Shown here: positions 1 to 6,554 of the stretch, one piece after another
Layout: each line of letters opens with the position of its first letter
Position numbering within the stretch: position 1 is the first letter of the stretch
Assembly (NCBI GenBank): GCA_030619345.1
Contig: JAUXBO010000101.1
Span: 1-8,076 of the forward strand
Direction: 5' to 3'
DNA from: Candidatus Zixiibacteriota bacterium
GTDB lineage: Bacteria > Zixibacteria > MSB-5A5 > GN15 > FEB-12
Length of the DNA: 8,076 nt
Notes under the pieces: model-generated
Told to the model about the DNA's origin: nothing
The model's database searches: none
What the model saw: only the letters and a program-made list of their open reading frames with translations
Position numbers and translations under genes: made by a program

Positions 1-3000
1 AACAGTAAGAATCGGCGGTGTATTCACCGAGGCGTTGACTGTAATCGTCACTGTGTCGACATAATCGCAGTAATGGAACAACTCGAAGAGATGATCCGAA
101 CTTCCCGATCCGGGAATGGCAACTGTGAACGAGTCAGCAGTGAACAGACTTCCGTTGTAGTAGATGGAATCGATTGGCCAGGCAACTTCAGCCGGAGCGG
201 GCAACGTGACCAAGCCCGGCTGACAGAAAAAGAAATCATAACTGACATCGGGTATGTCGATAGGTTCTCTTGTGATCTGTTCGTAAGTGAATGTATCAAC
301 TACCGAGGCACCGCAAGCATCGACGACTTCAAAGATTATAGTCGCCATGCCGGACCATCCGCCAACCACACAGTAGATGAAGCCACCAGTCAAATAAGAT
401 CCGGGAGGGCCACTAATCAGATTGTATTCTACAATATTATTGTCTGGATCCTCTATGCCTCCGATACCAAAGCACGATGTGTCACCGGGACACATAGATG
501 CGGAGGACGGTGGGTTCCAGTCGATGGTGGGTGGCTGGTTAAATGTTGCCACTACGCTCACCGTCGATGTATCGGCGCGTGCGCATGAATCGACAACAAT
601 ATAGACAAAGCTCAAATCACCGCTCGTTTCCGAGATCGTGTAGCAGACATCGGTTCCCGGTGAGTAAGCAGACCCGTTCATTGTCCAGGTCAGATTAGTG
701 CCGCAGAATGAGACACTCGGCGCGGGAATACATCCGGCCGCAGTGTCACACAGCAAGCCGTGATCAATGGTTTGATCAGCCGCGAGCAGTGGGGCGTCAC
801 AAATTCCGACCACGATACAGTAAGAGGCTGTGTCCGCCAGTCCGCAGGTGTCGGTTACTATAACGGTGTTACAGTAAACGCCGGTGGTGTCAGCTGTGAA
901 ACAGACCGTTCCTGCAACCAGATCAACCGTACCAAAGTCGGCGCTCGACGTGATACTGTTGCCGATATCGACAACCGTCAGGTCGGCACAGACTAACTCA
1001 CCAGCCGAACAGAGGTTAATAGAATCGGGGGCTGTAATCGTCAGCACCGGTGCGGTATTGATCTCAAGATTTATAGTGACCGTTTTGAGGCAGAAATTGC
1101 CGCATTCATCGGTGCAGATGAAATCTACAACGACAGTCTCACTGCCGCTGGTGGCATCATAGCACCATTCACCGGAAACCATTGTTCCCGGTCCGGAACT
1201 GATTTGGCAGTCTATTGTGTTCGAGCAATTGTCCGTGGCTGTGACCGGAAGACAGATTGTGCCAAGATCGCAAAGAACAATCGTTGTATCATTTGGCAGC
1301 TGGCAAACCGGGTCGGTCGTATCCTGAACCGTAATAATCTGAGTGCAGGTGTCAGCATTGCCGCAGACATCAGTGGCGATCCACTGACGAGTTATAGTGT
1401 AGTTATCGGTACAGGCTCCCGGAGTGGTCGATTCGCTGAACGTAACGACCGGAGCGGGATCGCAGTTATCAGTCGCGGTAAGAGTCGGAGCGGTCGGAAC
1501 CGCATCACACTCTACTGTAATATCAGTTGGGCAAGTCTGGTCAAAGGCCGGTGCCGTGGTGTCTTCAACCGTAATAACCTGTGTACAGGTGTCAGCGTTA
1601 CCGCAGACATCAGAAGCAACCCACTGACGAGTTATAGTGTAGTTATCGGTACAGGCTCCCGGAGTGGTCGATTCGCTGAATGTAACAACCGGAGCGGTAT
1701 CGCAATTATCACTGGCGGTCAGAGTCGGGGCGGTCGGGACCGCGTCGCACTCAACCGTCATATTGGTAGGACAGGCTTGATCAAAGATAGGAGCGGTTGT
1801 ATCAAGCACTGTTATGATCTGAGTGCAGGTATCGGCATTACCGGCATCGTCGATGGCAATCCATTCCCGAGTCAGGACATAATTGTTGGCGCAACTTCCG
1901 GCTGTGGTCGATTCGCTGAAAGTGACGACCGGAGCGAGATCGCAATTGTCGGTCGCCGTGAGAATCGGTGCCGTCGGCACGGCGCTGCATTCTACCGTGG
2001 TATCATTGGGGCAGGCTTCGACAAAGATCGGAGCGGTGTTGTCCTGCACCGTAATGACCTGAATGCAGGTGTCGGCATTGCCGCAGTCATCGGATGCTAT
2101 CCACATGCGGGACAGCGTATAGTTTCCGGCGCCGGGAAGAGTCGTCTCGCTGTATGTCACCACCGGAGCGGGATCACAATTGTCGGTAGCGGTCAGAGTC
2201 GGGGCGGTCGGGACAGCATCGCACTCTACTGTTACATCAGCCGGGCAGGCGACGTCAAAAACAGGAGGAGTTGTATCCTCGACTGTAATAATCTGAACAC
2301 AACTGTCAGCATTTCCGCACTCATCCGCAGCGACCCAGGTACGAGTCAGGGTATAGGAGCCGGTGCAGACACCCGGAGTATTTGTCTCAGAGAATGTAAC
2401 GGTCGCGGTGCCACAGAGGTCTGTAGCTGTCAGCGTTGGTGCAGTAGGAATTGCATCGCACTGAGCGGTCACATCGGCGGGGCCGGGCTGGTCGAACATC
2501 GGAGCCGTGGTGTCCTGAATAGTAATTATCTGCTGGCGGGTGGTAAGAGTGTCGGTGCCGCCTTCGACTACCGCCCAGGTGCGAGTGATGACCGACTCAT
2601 TGAAGCGTGTTCCAGTTGTCGATTGATCGCTGTAGCCAAGTGTAATAACTCCGCAATCGCCGGTAGTTGAATAGGTCGCCGATCCGGTATTGGAAGTATC
2701 TGTCGATTGATCGCACTCCAGAGTAATATCCGGTGGGCAGGTAATCATTGCTGTGCAGGGAATTGAACAATCACCGATGGGGATGATCGCCGTATCTTCC
2801 GCGCAGCATTCCAGAAAAGCACAACCAGATACAGTGTCACATACAGATACTATAATGGTGACGTTTGAATAGGTGCCGGTTCCGTCGACAGAGTATGTAA
2901 TCGAACTGGTTCCCTGTCCACTTACAATAGACCCTCCGGTTACCGTCCAATCATAGCTGTCGGCTCCTGCCGGAGTTGAACACGTATAGGTTGAGTCGGC

Positions 3001-4122
3001 ACAAACCGAGTCAGCGATAGCACAACTCAATGCAACAGAAGGTGCCGTGCACTGTGTTATACCGTGTACGGAACGGTTCTGGCTTCCGCCACTGCCGTCG
3101 AATAGCACGGACATGTGATATGGCGCACCGGAGAGAGAAGAAGCACCATTGTCAATACCCCAGGTAATAGGCGTGCCTTCGGATAGGTGACCACCCCAAA
3201 ACAATCCAGCGCTACCGTCGTCGTCGACCGTGAAATAAACTCGAATCGTGATGTCTCGGTCCGAGGTAGTACCGCCAAAAGTGTATAACCCCATTGAGTC
3301 CAGGATAACATTATATGCGCTAATATTCCGGGGGCCGTCTAACGGGAACGATCCATTTGTGATATCGGCCATGTCACCGGGAATAGAAACATAGCTGGAG
3401 CTGTCAGAGGGGTCGGGGAAAGCAAGTGAAGCCGTCGGAGTCGTGCAGCCGGACGGGGGAGAAGTGGCGATAGTACCGCAGACACCACCAGAGGCGGCAA
3501 TTGCAACCGCTTCAGAGAGGTCATAATCGGTCAGGTAGTCGAAGGCATGTATAGTGGATTTAGTGGCATCAAACGTGATGTCAATAAAGTGCTGATCGGC
3601 GCTATCAAGGTCTTTGAGAAAGTATCGGTAGGCAACAGCAGCGCCCTCAATATAACAGGAATTTGATGTGTTGATATTTCCATTGGACCATTCAGCAGTC
3701 GAAGAAGACGTACCATTCTTCATCTGGTTCAGGTACTCCTTTGGGCTGATAATAGAGGTTGTGGCCACAAGTCCAGAGGACTCTCCGGTGGCCACGAATG
3801 TCAGGGTATCTCCAAAGCCTCCGTCAGTCGGAACTACCCATTTTGTAAGGAAGCTACCCAAAGCATCGGAGTAGGTCGACCAGCTGTCAACTACAAATCC
3901 ATATTGATCGGTCAGATCGACAGTCACATTTTCGGTGGTACCATACTGCAGGCCGGTAATGTTGACGGTTTCACCGAAATAGTAAACTGTCGAATCAGTT
4001 TCAACCGACACGGCTAAAGCGGAGCCTGCTGTAAATAATCCTATGAGAATGAAGAGCAAAAGTCGTCGAGTAAGGGAAGCAGTTTGCTTAGCGTCACGGA
4101 TCGTGCAATTACCTAATATCAT
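1..4122 (-). CDS. Large secreted modular protein with tandem HYR-like/Ig-like domains (partial, C-terminus beyond window)
   Basis: The frame is open for 1374 codons from the ATG at 4122 to base 1, so the C-terminus is missing. The start is supported by GGGAGG (4131-4136) eight bases upstream and by a signal peptide: RR at 19-20, a hydrophobic core at 21-33 and an ALA cleavage site near residue 37. After it come an Ig-like domain (about 38-125) and a module with WSNGN (145-149), HAFDYLT (192-198), WGGH (309-312), PYHM (334-337) and NRSV (349-352). A PKD-like domain (about 357-440, W392) and a Cys-rich linker follow. Six HYR-like repeats occupy 461-942, then divergent Ig-like domains start near 943, 1022, 1108, 1195 and 1286. 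The many paired cysteines fit an extracytoplasmic, disulfide-stabilised protein. HYR/Ig arrays are usually adhesive or structural, so a cell-surface or adhesin role is inferred. No catalytic domain is visible. The anchor (dockerin, sorting signal or other) cannot be seen. Confidence 0.9.
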   Translation of the reverse strand, partial: MILGNCTIRDAKQTASLTRRLLLFILIGLFTAGSALAVSVETDSTVYYFGETVNITGLQYGTTENVTVDLTDQYGFVVDSWSTYSDALGSFLTKWVVPTDGGFGDTLTFVATGESSGLVATTSIISPKEYLNQMKNGTSSSTAEWSNGNINTSNSCYIEGAAVAYRYFLKDLDSADQHFIDITFDATKSTIHAFDYLTDYDLSEAVAIAASGGVCGTIATSPPSGCTTPTASLAFPDPSDSSSYVSIPGDMADITNGSFPLDGPRNISAYNVILDSMGLYTFGGTTSDRDITIRVYFTVDDDGSAGLFWGGHLSEGTPITWGIDNGASSLSGAPYHMSVLFDGSGGSQNRSVHGITQCTAPSVALSCAIADSVCADSTYTCSTPAGADSYDWTVTGGSIVSGQGTSSITYSVDGTGTYSNVTIIVSVCDTVSGCAFLECCAEDTAIIPIGDCSIPCTAMITCPPDITLECDQSTDTSNTGSATYSTTGDCGVITLGYSDQSTTGTRFNESVITRTWAVVEGGTDTLTTRQQIITIQDTTAPMFDQPGPADVTAQCDAIPTAPTLTATDLCGTATVTFSETNTPGVCTGSYTLTRTWVAADECGNADSCVQIITVEDTTPPVFDVACPADVTVECDAVPTAPTLTATDNCDPAPVVTYSETTLPGAGNYTLSRMWIASDDCGNADTCIQVITVQDNTAPIFVEACPNDTTVECSAVPTAPILTATDNCDLAPVVTFSESTTAGSCANNYVLTREWIAIDDAGNADTCTQIITVLDTTAPIFDQACPTNMTVECDAVPTAPTLTASDNCDTAPVVTFSESTTPGACTDNYTITRQWVASDVCGNADTCTQVITVEDTTAPAFDQTCPTDITVECDAVPTAPTLTATDNCDPAPVVTFSESTTPGACTDNYTITRQWIATDVCGNADTCTQIITVQDTTDPVCQLPNDTTIVLCDLGTICLPVTATDNCSNTIDCQISSGPGTMVSGEWCYDATSGSETVVVDFICTDECGNFCLKTVTINLEINTAPVLTITAPDSINLCSAGELVCADLTVVDIGNSITSSADFGTVDLVAGTVCFTADTTGVYCNTVIVTDTCGLADTASYCIVVGICDAPLLAADQTIDHGLLCDTAAGCIPAPSVSFCGTNLTWTMNGSAYSPGTDVCYTISETSGDLSFVYIVVDSCARADTSTVSVVATFNQPPTIDWNPPSSASMCPGDTSCFGIGGIEDPDNNIVEYNLISGPPGSYLTGGFIYCVVGGWSGMATIIFEVVDACGASVVDTFTYEQITREPIDIPDVSYDFFFCQPGLVTLPAPAEVAWPIDSIYYNGSLFTADSFTVAIPGSGSSDHLFELFHYCDYVDTVTITVNASVNTPPILTV
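1381..1440 (-). repeat. 60-bp exact direct repeat, copy in HYR unit 6
   Basis: This stretch is identical base for base to 1621-1680, exactly 240 bases (one repeat unit) away. It covers 20 codons, residues 895-914, from FSES to the Trp of the TRQW strand. The bases on both sides of the repeat differ, so the identity is bounded sharply. Confidence 0.97.
1621..1680 (-). repeat. 60-bp exact direct repeat, copy in HYR unit 5
   Basis: This is the second copy of the 60-base identical segment, covering residues 815-834 in unit 5. Flanking sequence in units 5 and 6 is similar but has scattered synonymous and non-synonymous differences. Confidence 0.97.
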
Positions 4123-4130
4123 TAAATGTT

Positions 4131-4136
4131 CCTCCC
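4131..4136 (-). promoter_or_regulatory. Shine-Dalgarno site of the large surface-protein gene
   Basis: On the minus strand this reads GGGAGG, eight bases before the ATG at 4122. It fixes the start codon of the partial gene and agrees with the signal peptide that follows. Confidence 0.8.
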
Positions 4137-4281
4137 GCAGTCCTACCCCGGTGTCCGGCCGGAATGGGATTACGCCCATAAAGGATTATGTCTTATCAAC
4201 GTTCAAGTATATACCTGCAAATCAAAAGTGAGAACTTCGGTTTTAGACTACTAATGTGTTATTAATATCTACTACATAATG

Positions 4282-4309
4282 AAGATACATTTCAATAAGT
4301 TGTTGTCAA
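4282..4309 (-). promoter_or_regulatory. Candidate sigma70-type promoter for the large surface-protein gene
   Basis: On the minus strand a perfect TTGACA (4304-4309) is followed after 16 bases by TATCTT (4282-4287), four of six matches to the -10 consensus. The surrounding DNA is AT-rich. Transcription would start near 4275 and give a leader of about 150 bases before the ATG at 4122. This is pattern-based only, and the organism's sigma consensus is unknown. Confidence 0.4.
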
Positions 4310-4510
4310 GACTTTATTTGCATTGAATTCCCCAGATTTAACACATGAATCCGGGGGCGATATTATCCTGATTGTGTCGCCGGGATCAAAACCCAAATTG
4401 CATGTATGAAAATATAAGGTCAGAGTTTCTGGAACATAGATGAGGATTTGCGCCTTGGAGAGTTTTTTCATGACAAATAGATGATAATAAAACCCAGAAA
4501 AAGGCGTTAA

Positions 4511-4524
4511 TTGACTTCCGTCAA
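4511..4524 (+). promoter_or_regulatory. FNR/NNR-type (CRP-FNR family) operator palindrome
   Basis: The sequence is the perfect inverted repeat TTGAC-TTCC-GTCAA, centred at 4517.5. TTGAC-N4-GTCAA is the site type recognised by DNR/NnrR regulators and is close to the FNR site TTGAT-N4-ATCAA. It lies 59 bases upstream of the polyferredoxin start. Its centre is exactly 32 bases from the centre of the TATTCT hexamer, the spacing of class II (-41.5) FNR-activated promoters. This suggests activation under low oxygen or nitrogen oxides. The regulator itself is not in the window. Confidence 0.6.
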
Positions 4525-4546
4525 AAGGCTTAGGCCGATTCTGGAG

Positions 4547-4552
4547 TATTCT
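4547..4552 (+). promoter_or_regulatory. Candidate -10 element of the polyferredoxin promoter
   Basis: TATTCT matches four of six positions of TATAAT. No good -35 hexamer stands 17 bases upstream, as expected for an activator-dependent promoter. The predicted transcript start is near 4559, giving a leader of about 25 bases with AGGAG at 4570-4574. Confidence 0.45.
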
Positions 4553-4583
4553 TGTTGAGATGGAAGATTAGGAGACTGAGACC

Positions 4584-5636
4584 GTGCATAAAACAGAACT
4601 GCAACCAGCGGTATTACAGCCAATAGATTTAAGAGAAAAACGGCCCAACCAGAAACTCCGTTTCGCAGCTCAGATGTTTTCAGCTATTATTAATATTTGG
4701 ATCGGTGTTCAGTTTTATTTGTTTGTGAATTTTCTGGAAAATGGGGGACAGGGATGGGAAGTCTCCCGCCCGCCCGGAGTAGAGGGCTGGCTTCCGATTG
4801 GCGCCCTGGTCTCGCTACTTCATTTTTTGTATTCTGGCGTGATCAATAATATTCACCCAGCCGGAATGATCATATTCGTAGTGATTCTCCTGTCGGCGCT
4901 GTTTTTTAAGAAAGGGTTCTGTTCCTGGGTTTGTCCGGTTGGATTTATCTCCGAGATTCTGGGTGATATCGCGGATCGCCTGTTTGGCCGGAGAATTAAG
5001 CCACCGGCTTGGCTGGACTATTTTCTGAGATCACTCAAATATGTAATTCTCGCCTTTTTCCTATGGGCAGTCGTCTATCAGATGGATGCTGCTTCAATCG
5101 AGCAATTCCTTTACACCGACTACAACAAGGTTACTGATATCTTAATGCTTCGGTTCTTTACCGATATAACTATGTTCTCATTGAGTGTTATTTCCTTACT
5201 GTTTATTTTCTCGCTAATTGTCAGGGGCTTCTGGTGTCGGTATCTATGTCCCTACGGCGCACTGCTGGGATTAATCTCGTTTCTCTCACCGACACGAATA
5301 GTACGCAACGAAAAGAATTGTATTGATTGCTCCTCATGCGCGACGGTGTGTCCATCGTTCATTAAAGTCGATAAAGTAAAGCAGGTTGTTTCTGATGAAT
5401 GTACTGGCTGCATGGCTTGTGTTGATGTCTGTCCGGTAAATGACACGCTGAAACTTACTATCGTGGGCAAAAAGAACCGAGTGTCATCCCTAAAATGGGC
5501 TGCGGTTCTGGTGCTGTTTTTCTGGGGCAGTCTGTTTGCGGCTAAGCTCTGGGGGCCCTGGGAGAACTCGATCTCGAACGAGGAGTATATCCGGCAGATG
5601 CCTACCGTGACCGGAGGTCAATTCGTCCATCCGTGA
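4584..5636 (+). CDS. NapH-type membrane polyferredoxin (4Fe-4S electron-transfer protein)
   Basis: This 350-residue integral membrane iron-sulfur protein belongs to the NapH/NosR-C-terminal/FixG-like superfamily. Members pass electrons from the quinone pool or cytoplasmic donors across or along the membrane. The start is GTG, with AGGAG (4570-4574) nine bases upstream. About six membrane segments lie near residues 28-50, 70-90, 93-109, 150-166, 192-212 and 302-322. The two family CxxxCP motifs are C113/C117 (FCSWVCP) and C218/C222 (CRYLCP). Two [4Fe-4S] motifs follow: C246, C249, C252, C256 and C273, C276, C279, C283. Unlike NosR it has no N-terminal FMN-binding domain, and no nitrate or nitrous-oxide reductase gene is adjacent, so the electron acceptor is unknown. 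An FNR-type box upstream suggests anaerobic control. The family is secure, but napH itself is not claimed. Confidence 0.9.
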   Translation: MHKTELQPAVLQPIDLREKRPNQKLRFAAQMFSAIINIWIGVQFYLFVNFLENGGQGWEVSRPPGVEGWLPIGALVSLLHFLYSGVINNIHPAGMIIFVVILLSALFFKKGFCSWVCPVGFISEILGDIADRLFGRRIKPPAWLDYFLRSLKYVILAFFLWAVVYQMDAASIEQFLYTDYNKVTDILMLRFFTDITMFSLSVISLLFIFSLIVRGFWCRYLCPYGALLGLISFLSPTRIVRNEKNCIDCSSCATVCPSFIKVDKVKQVVSDECTGCMACVDVCPVNDTLKLTIVGKKNRVSSLKWAAVLVLFFWGSLFAAKLWGPWENSISNEEYIRQMPTVTGGQFVHP

Positions 5637-5690
5637 ATCAGTCTCAACCATGAATCTGAAGATTACTTGACTTTAGGGTGTTGATTCACG
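5632..5690 (+). repeat. 9-bp inverted repeat spanning the polyferredoxin-methyltransferase junction
   Basis: CGTGAATCA (5632-5640) and TGATTCACG (5682-5690) are perfect reverse complements. In RNA the stem could gain two G-U pairs inward. The left arm contains the polyferredoxin stop codon, and the right arm ends 11 bases before the ATG at 5702. A smaller hairpin, AATC-TGAA-GATT (5653-5664), sits in the loop. There is no U-tract, so it does not look like a simple terminator. Confidence 0.5.
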
Positions 5691-5701
5691 AAAATGTTGC
5701 G

Positions 5702-6481
5702 ATGAAAAATAAGACAGATATTTCCGTATTTGAGAAGTATGCTCACGAATACGATTTGATGACCAACGCACGTCAGCGAGAAAAAGATCACGACAAAGAA
5801 GTGGCGGCCATCGTAAATCGCTTTAGTCCCCAGTCGGTACTTGATGCTGGCTGTGCCACCGGTCTTACTTCAGCCTTATTCGCGCGTCGGGGAATTGAGA
5901 CCGTGGGGCTGGATCGATCTCAAAAAATGCTCTCAGAGGCACGAAAAAAATATAAACATCATGACTACCCGCTGCGATTCCAGTTTGGCCATTTCGAGAA
6001 ACTACCCAAGTCTCTACACAACAAGTTTGACCTGGTCGTAAGTCTGGCCAATAGTATCAGCGGTGTACATACGCTCAAAGAACTATATACTGCTTTCTCA
6101 AATTTCCACAAAACGCTAAAACCGGGCGGGTCAGTAGTAATCCAAATTCTGAACTATACGGGTTGGAAAGAGAATGAACTTCGTCCCATCAGGGTGACCG
6201 ACAATGACGGGTTGGTTCATATCAGGTTCTCTGAGCGACAGGGGAGAAAATTCCATGTTTACGTCATCAGACTCGATAACCGTAATGCCGAACCCACGTT
6301 TGAAGTGTTCCGTCACTATTTTGATAATTTTTCCGCCGCCGAGGTAACTCGGATCCTTAAGGAAGTTGGGTTCACAAAGATTCAGAAATTCGCGGACCTG
6401 AAGTTTTCTGAGAAATTCGGCATGACTTCGCGTGATCTGGTGGTGGCGGCCACTAAGCGGGCTAGCAGCTTTTTTGCGTAA
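5702..6481 (+). CDS. Class I SAM-dependent methyltransferase, substrate unknown
   Basis: The protein has 259 residues if it starts at the ATG at 5702. An in-frame GTG at 5678 would add eight residues but lies in an inverted repeat, and neither start has a good Shine-Dalgarno site. The Rossmann-fold motifs are clear. Motif I is LDAGCATG (47-54), and the acidic residue ending strand 2 is D71 (GLDRS). The strand 4 region is FDLVVSLANSISGVH (109-123). LKPGGSVVIQI (139-149) is the usual turn before strand 5. The N-terminal FEKYAHEYDLM (10-20) is typical of the Methyltransf_25/11-like group. The NSISGVH segment recalls the glycine-N-methyltransferase-like branch, which usually methylates small molecules, but this does not set the substrate. 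No membrane segment or signal peptide is seen, so it is cytoplasmic. The 65-base gap to the polyferredoxin gene permits co-transcription. Confidence 0.85.
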   Translation: MKNKTDISVFEKYAHEYDLMTNARQREKDHDKEVAAIVNRFSPQSVLDAGCATGLTSALFARRGIETVGLDRSQKMLSEARKKYKHHDYPLRFQFGHFEKLPKSLHNKFDLVVSLANSISGVHTLKELYTAFSNFHKTLKPGGSVVIQILNYTGWKENELRPIRVTDNDGLVHIRFSERQGRKFHVYVIRLDNRNAEPTFEVFRHYFDNFSAAEVTRILKEVGFTKIQKFADLKFSEKFGMTSRDLVVAATKRASSFFA

Positions 6482-6516
6482 GGCTAAAGCGTCTTTAAAT
6501 AGCAAGGCAAAATTGG

Positions 6517-6544
6517 TTGACAGTGATTATTGAACCTCTATTTT
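6517..6544 (+). promoter_or_regulatory. Candidate promoter of the PrsW/YhfC-like gene
   Basis: A perfect TTGACA (6517-6522) is followed after 16 bases by TATTTT (6539-6544). The expected transcript start, near 6551, is only about four bases before the ATG at 6555. The resulting message would be almost leaderless, which agrees with the absence of a Shine-Dalgarno site. The 73-base gap after the methyltransferase gene is otherwise featureless. Confidence 0.4.
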
Positions 6545-6554
6545 CGCAGACAAG

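Larger units (their letters stand above)
1297..2742 (-). repeat. Tandem array of six HYR-like repeats inside the large secreted protein
   Basis: Six in-frame units lie head to tail, at residues 461-545, 546-624, 625-702, 703-782, 783-862 and 863-942. Their lengths are 85, 79, 78, 80, 80 and 80 residues. The consensus runs CPxDxTVECDAVPTAP, then TATDNCDxAPVVTFSES, TPGAC, a YTxTRxW strand, CGNADTCxQ and ITVxDTTAP. This matches the HYR (hyalin repeat) pattern: an opening CP, a TDNC segment, an aGN turn and a closing TxV-DTTaP linker. Unit 1 is the most divergent; units 5 and 6 are nearly identical. The typical unit has six cysteines. A seventh, degenerate copy (from about residue 943) keeps TATDNC and ECGN. 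Confidence 0.88.
4123..4583. other. Divergent intergenic region, 461 bases
   Basis: The region separates the leftward surface-protein gene from the rightward polyferredoxin gene. No convincing coding frame is present: ATGs at 4345 and 4402 lead to only short peptides. It holds candidate promoters for both directions and an FNR-type palindrome near the right end. The leftward leader (about 150 bases) has a small hairpin at 4164-4179 (ATGGG/CCCAT). A cluster of GC-rich inverted repeats lies at 4330-4386. No recognised riboswitch was identified. Confidence 0.8.

Noticed and set aside
73..1162. Several plus-strand open frames over the left end (73-588, 422-604, 760-996, 884-1162)
   Set aside because: They overlap the continuous minus-strand frame, show no domain or start signals, and their products look like antisense translation.
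1204..2670. A 488-codon open frame on the plus strand
   Set aside because: It lies wholly antisense to the HYR array. Its apparent protein repeats follow the 240-base period of the minus-strand units. The minus frame has a signal peptide, a Shine-Dalgarno site and recognisable domains, so the plus frame is a stop-poor shadow.
1297..2742. CRISPR-like regular periodicity
   Set aside because: The 234-240 base period is in-frame protein repeats without short identical repeats and unique spacers.
3057..3716. Minus-strand open frames in other registers (3057-3311, 3339-3524, 3531-3716)
   Set aside because: They are out of frame with the main gene, which reads through all of this stretch with coherent domain motifs.
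4043..4231. A 62-codon plus-strand frame over the start of the surface-protein gene
   Set aside because: It runs antisense to the signal peptide and Shine-Dalgarno site of the large gene and has no family features.
4123..4281. Riboswitch in the leader of the surface-protein gene, for example c-di-GMP-I
   Set aside because: Small hairpins and a CCGGCCGG palindrome are present, but the conserved core of a known riboswitch class could not be found.
6131..6505. A 124-codon minus-strand frame
   Set aside because: It is antisense to the 3' half of the methyltransferase, whose own frame has all family motifs.
6460..6520. Terminator after the methyltransferase gene
   Set aside because: A T-run (6470-6475) exists, but it lies inside the coding sequence and no stable stem directly precedes it.
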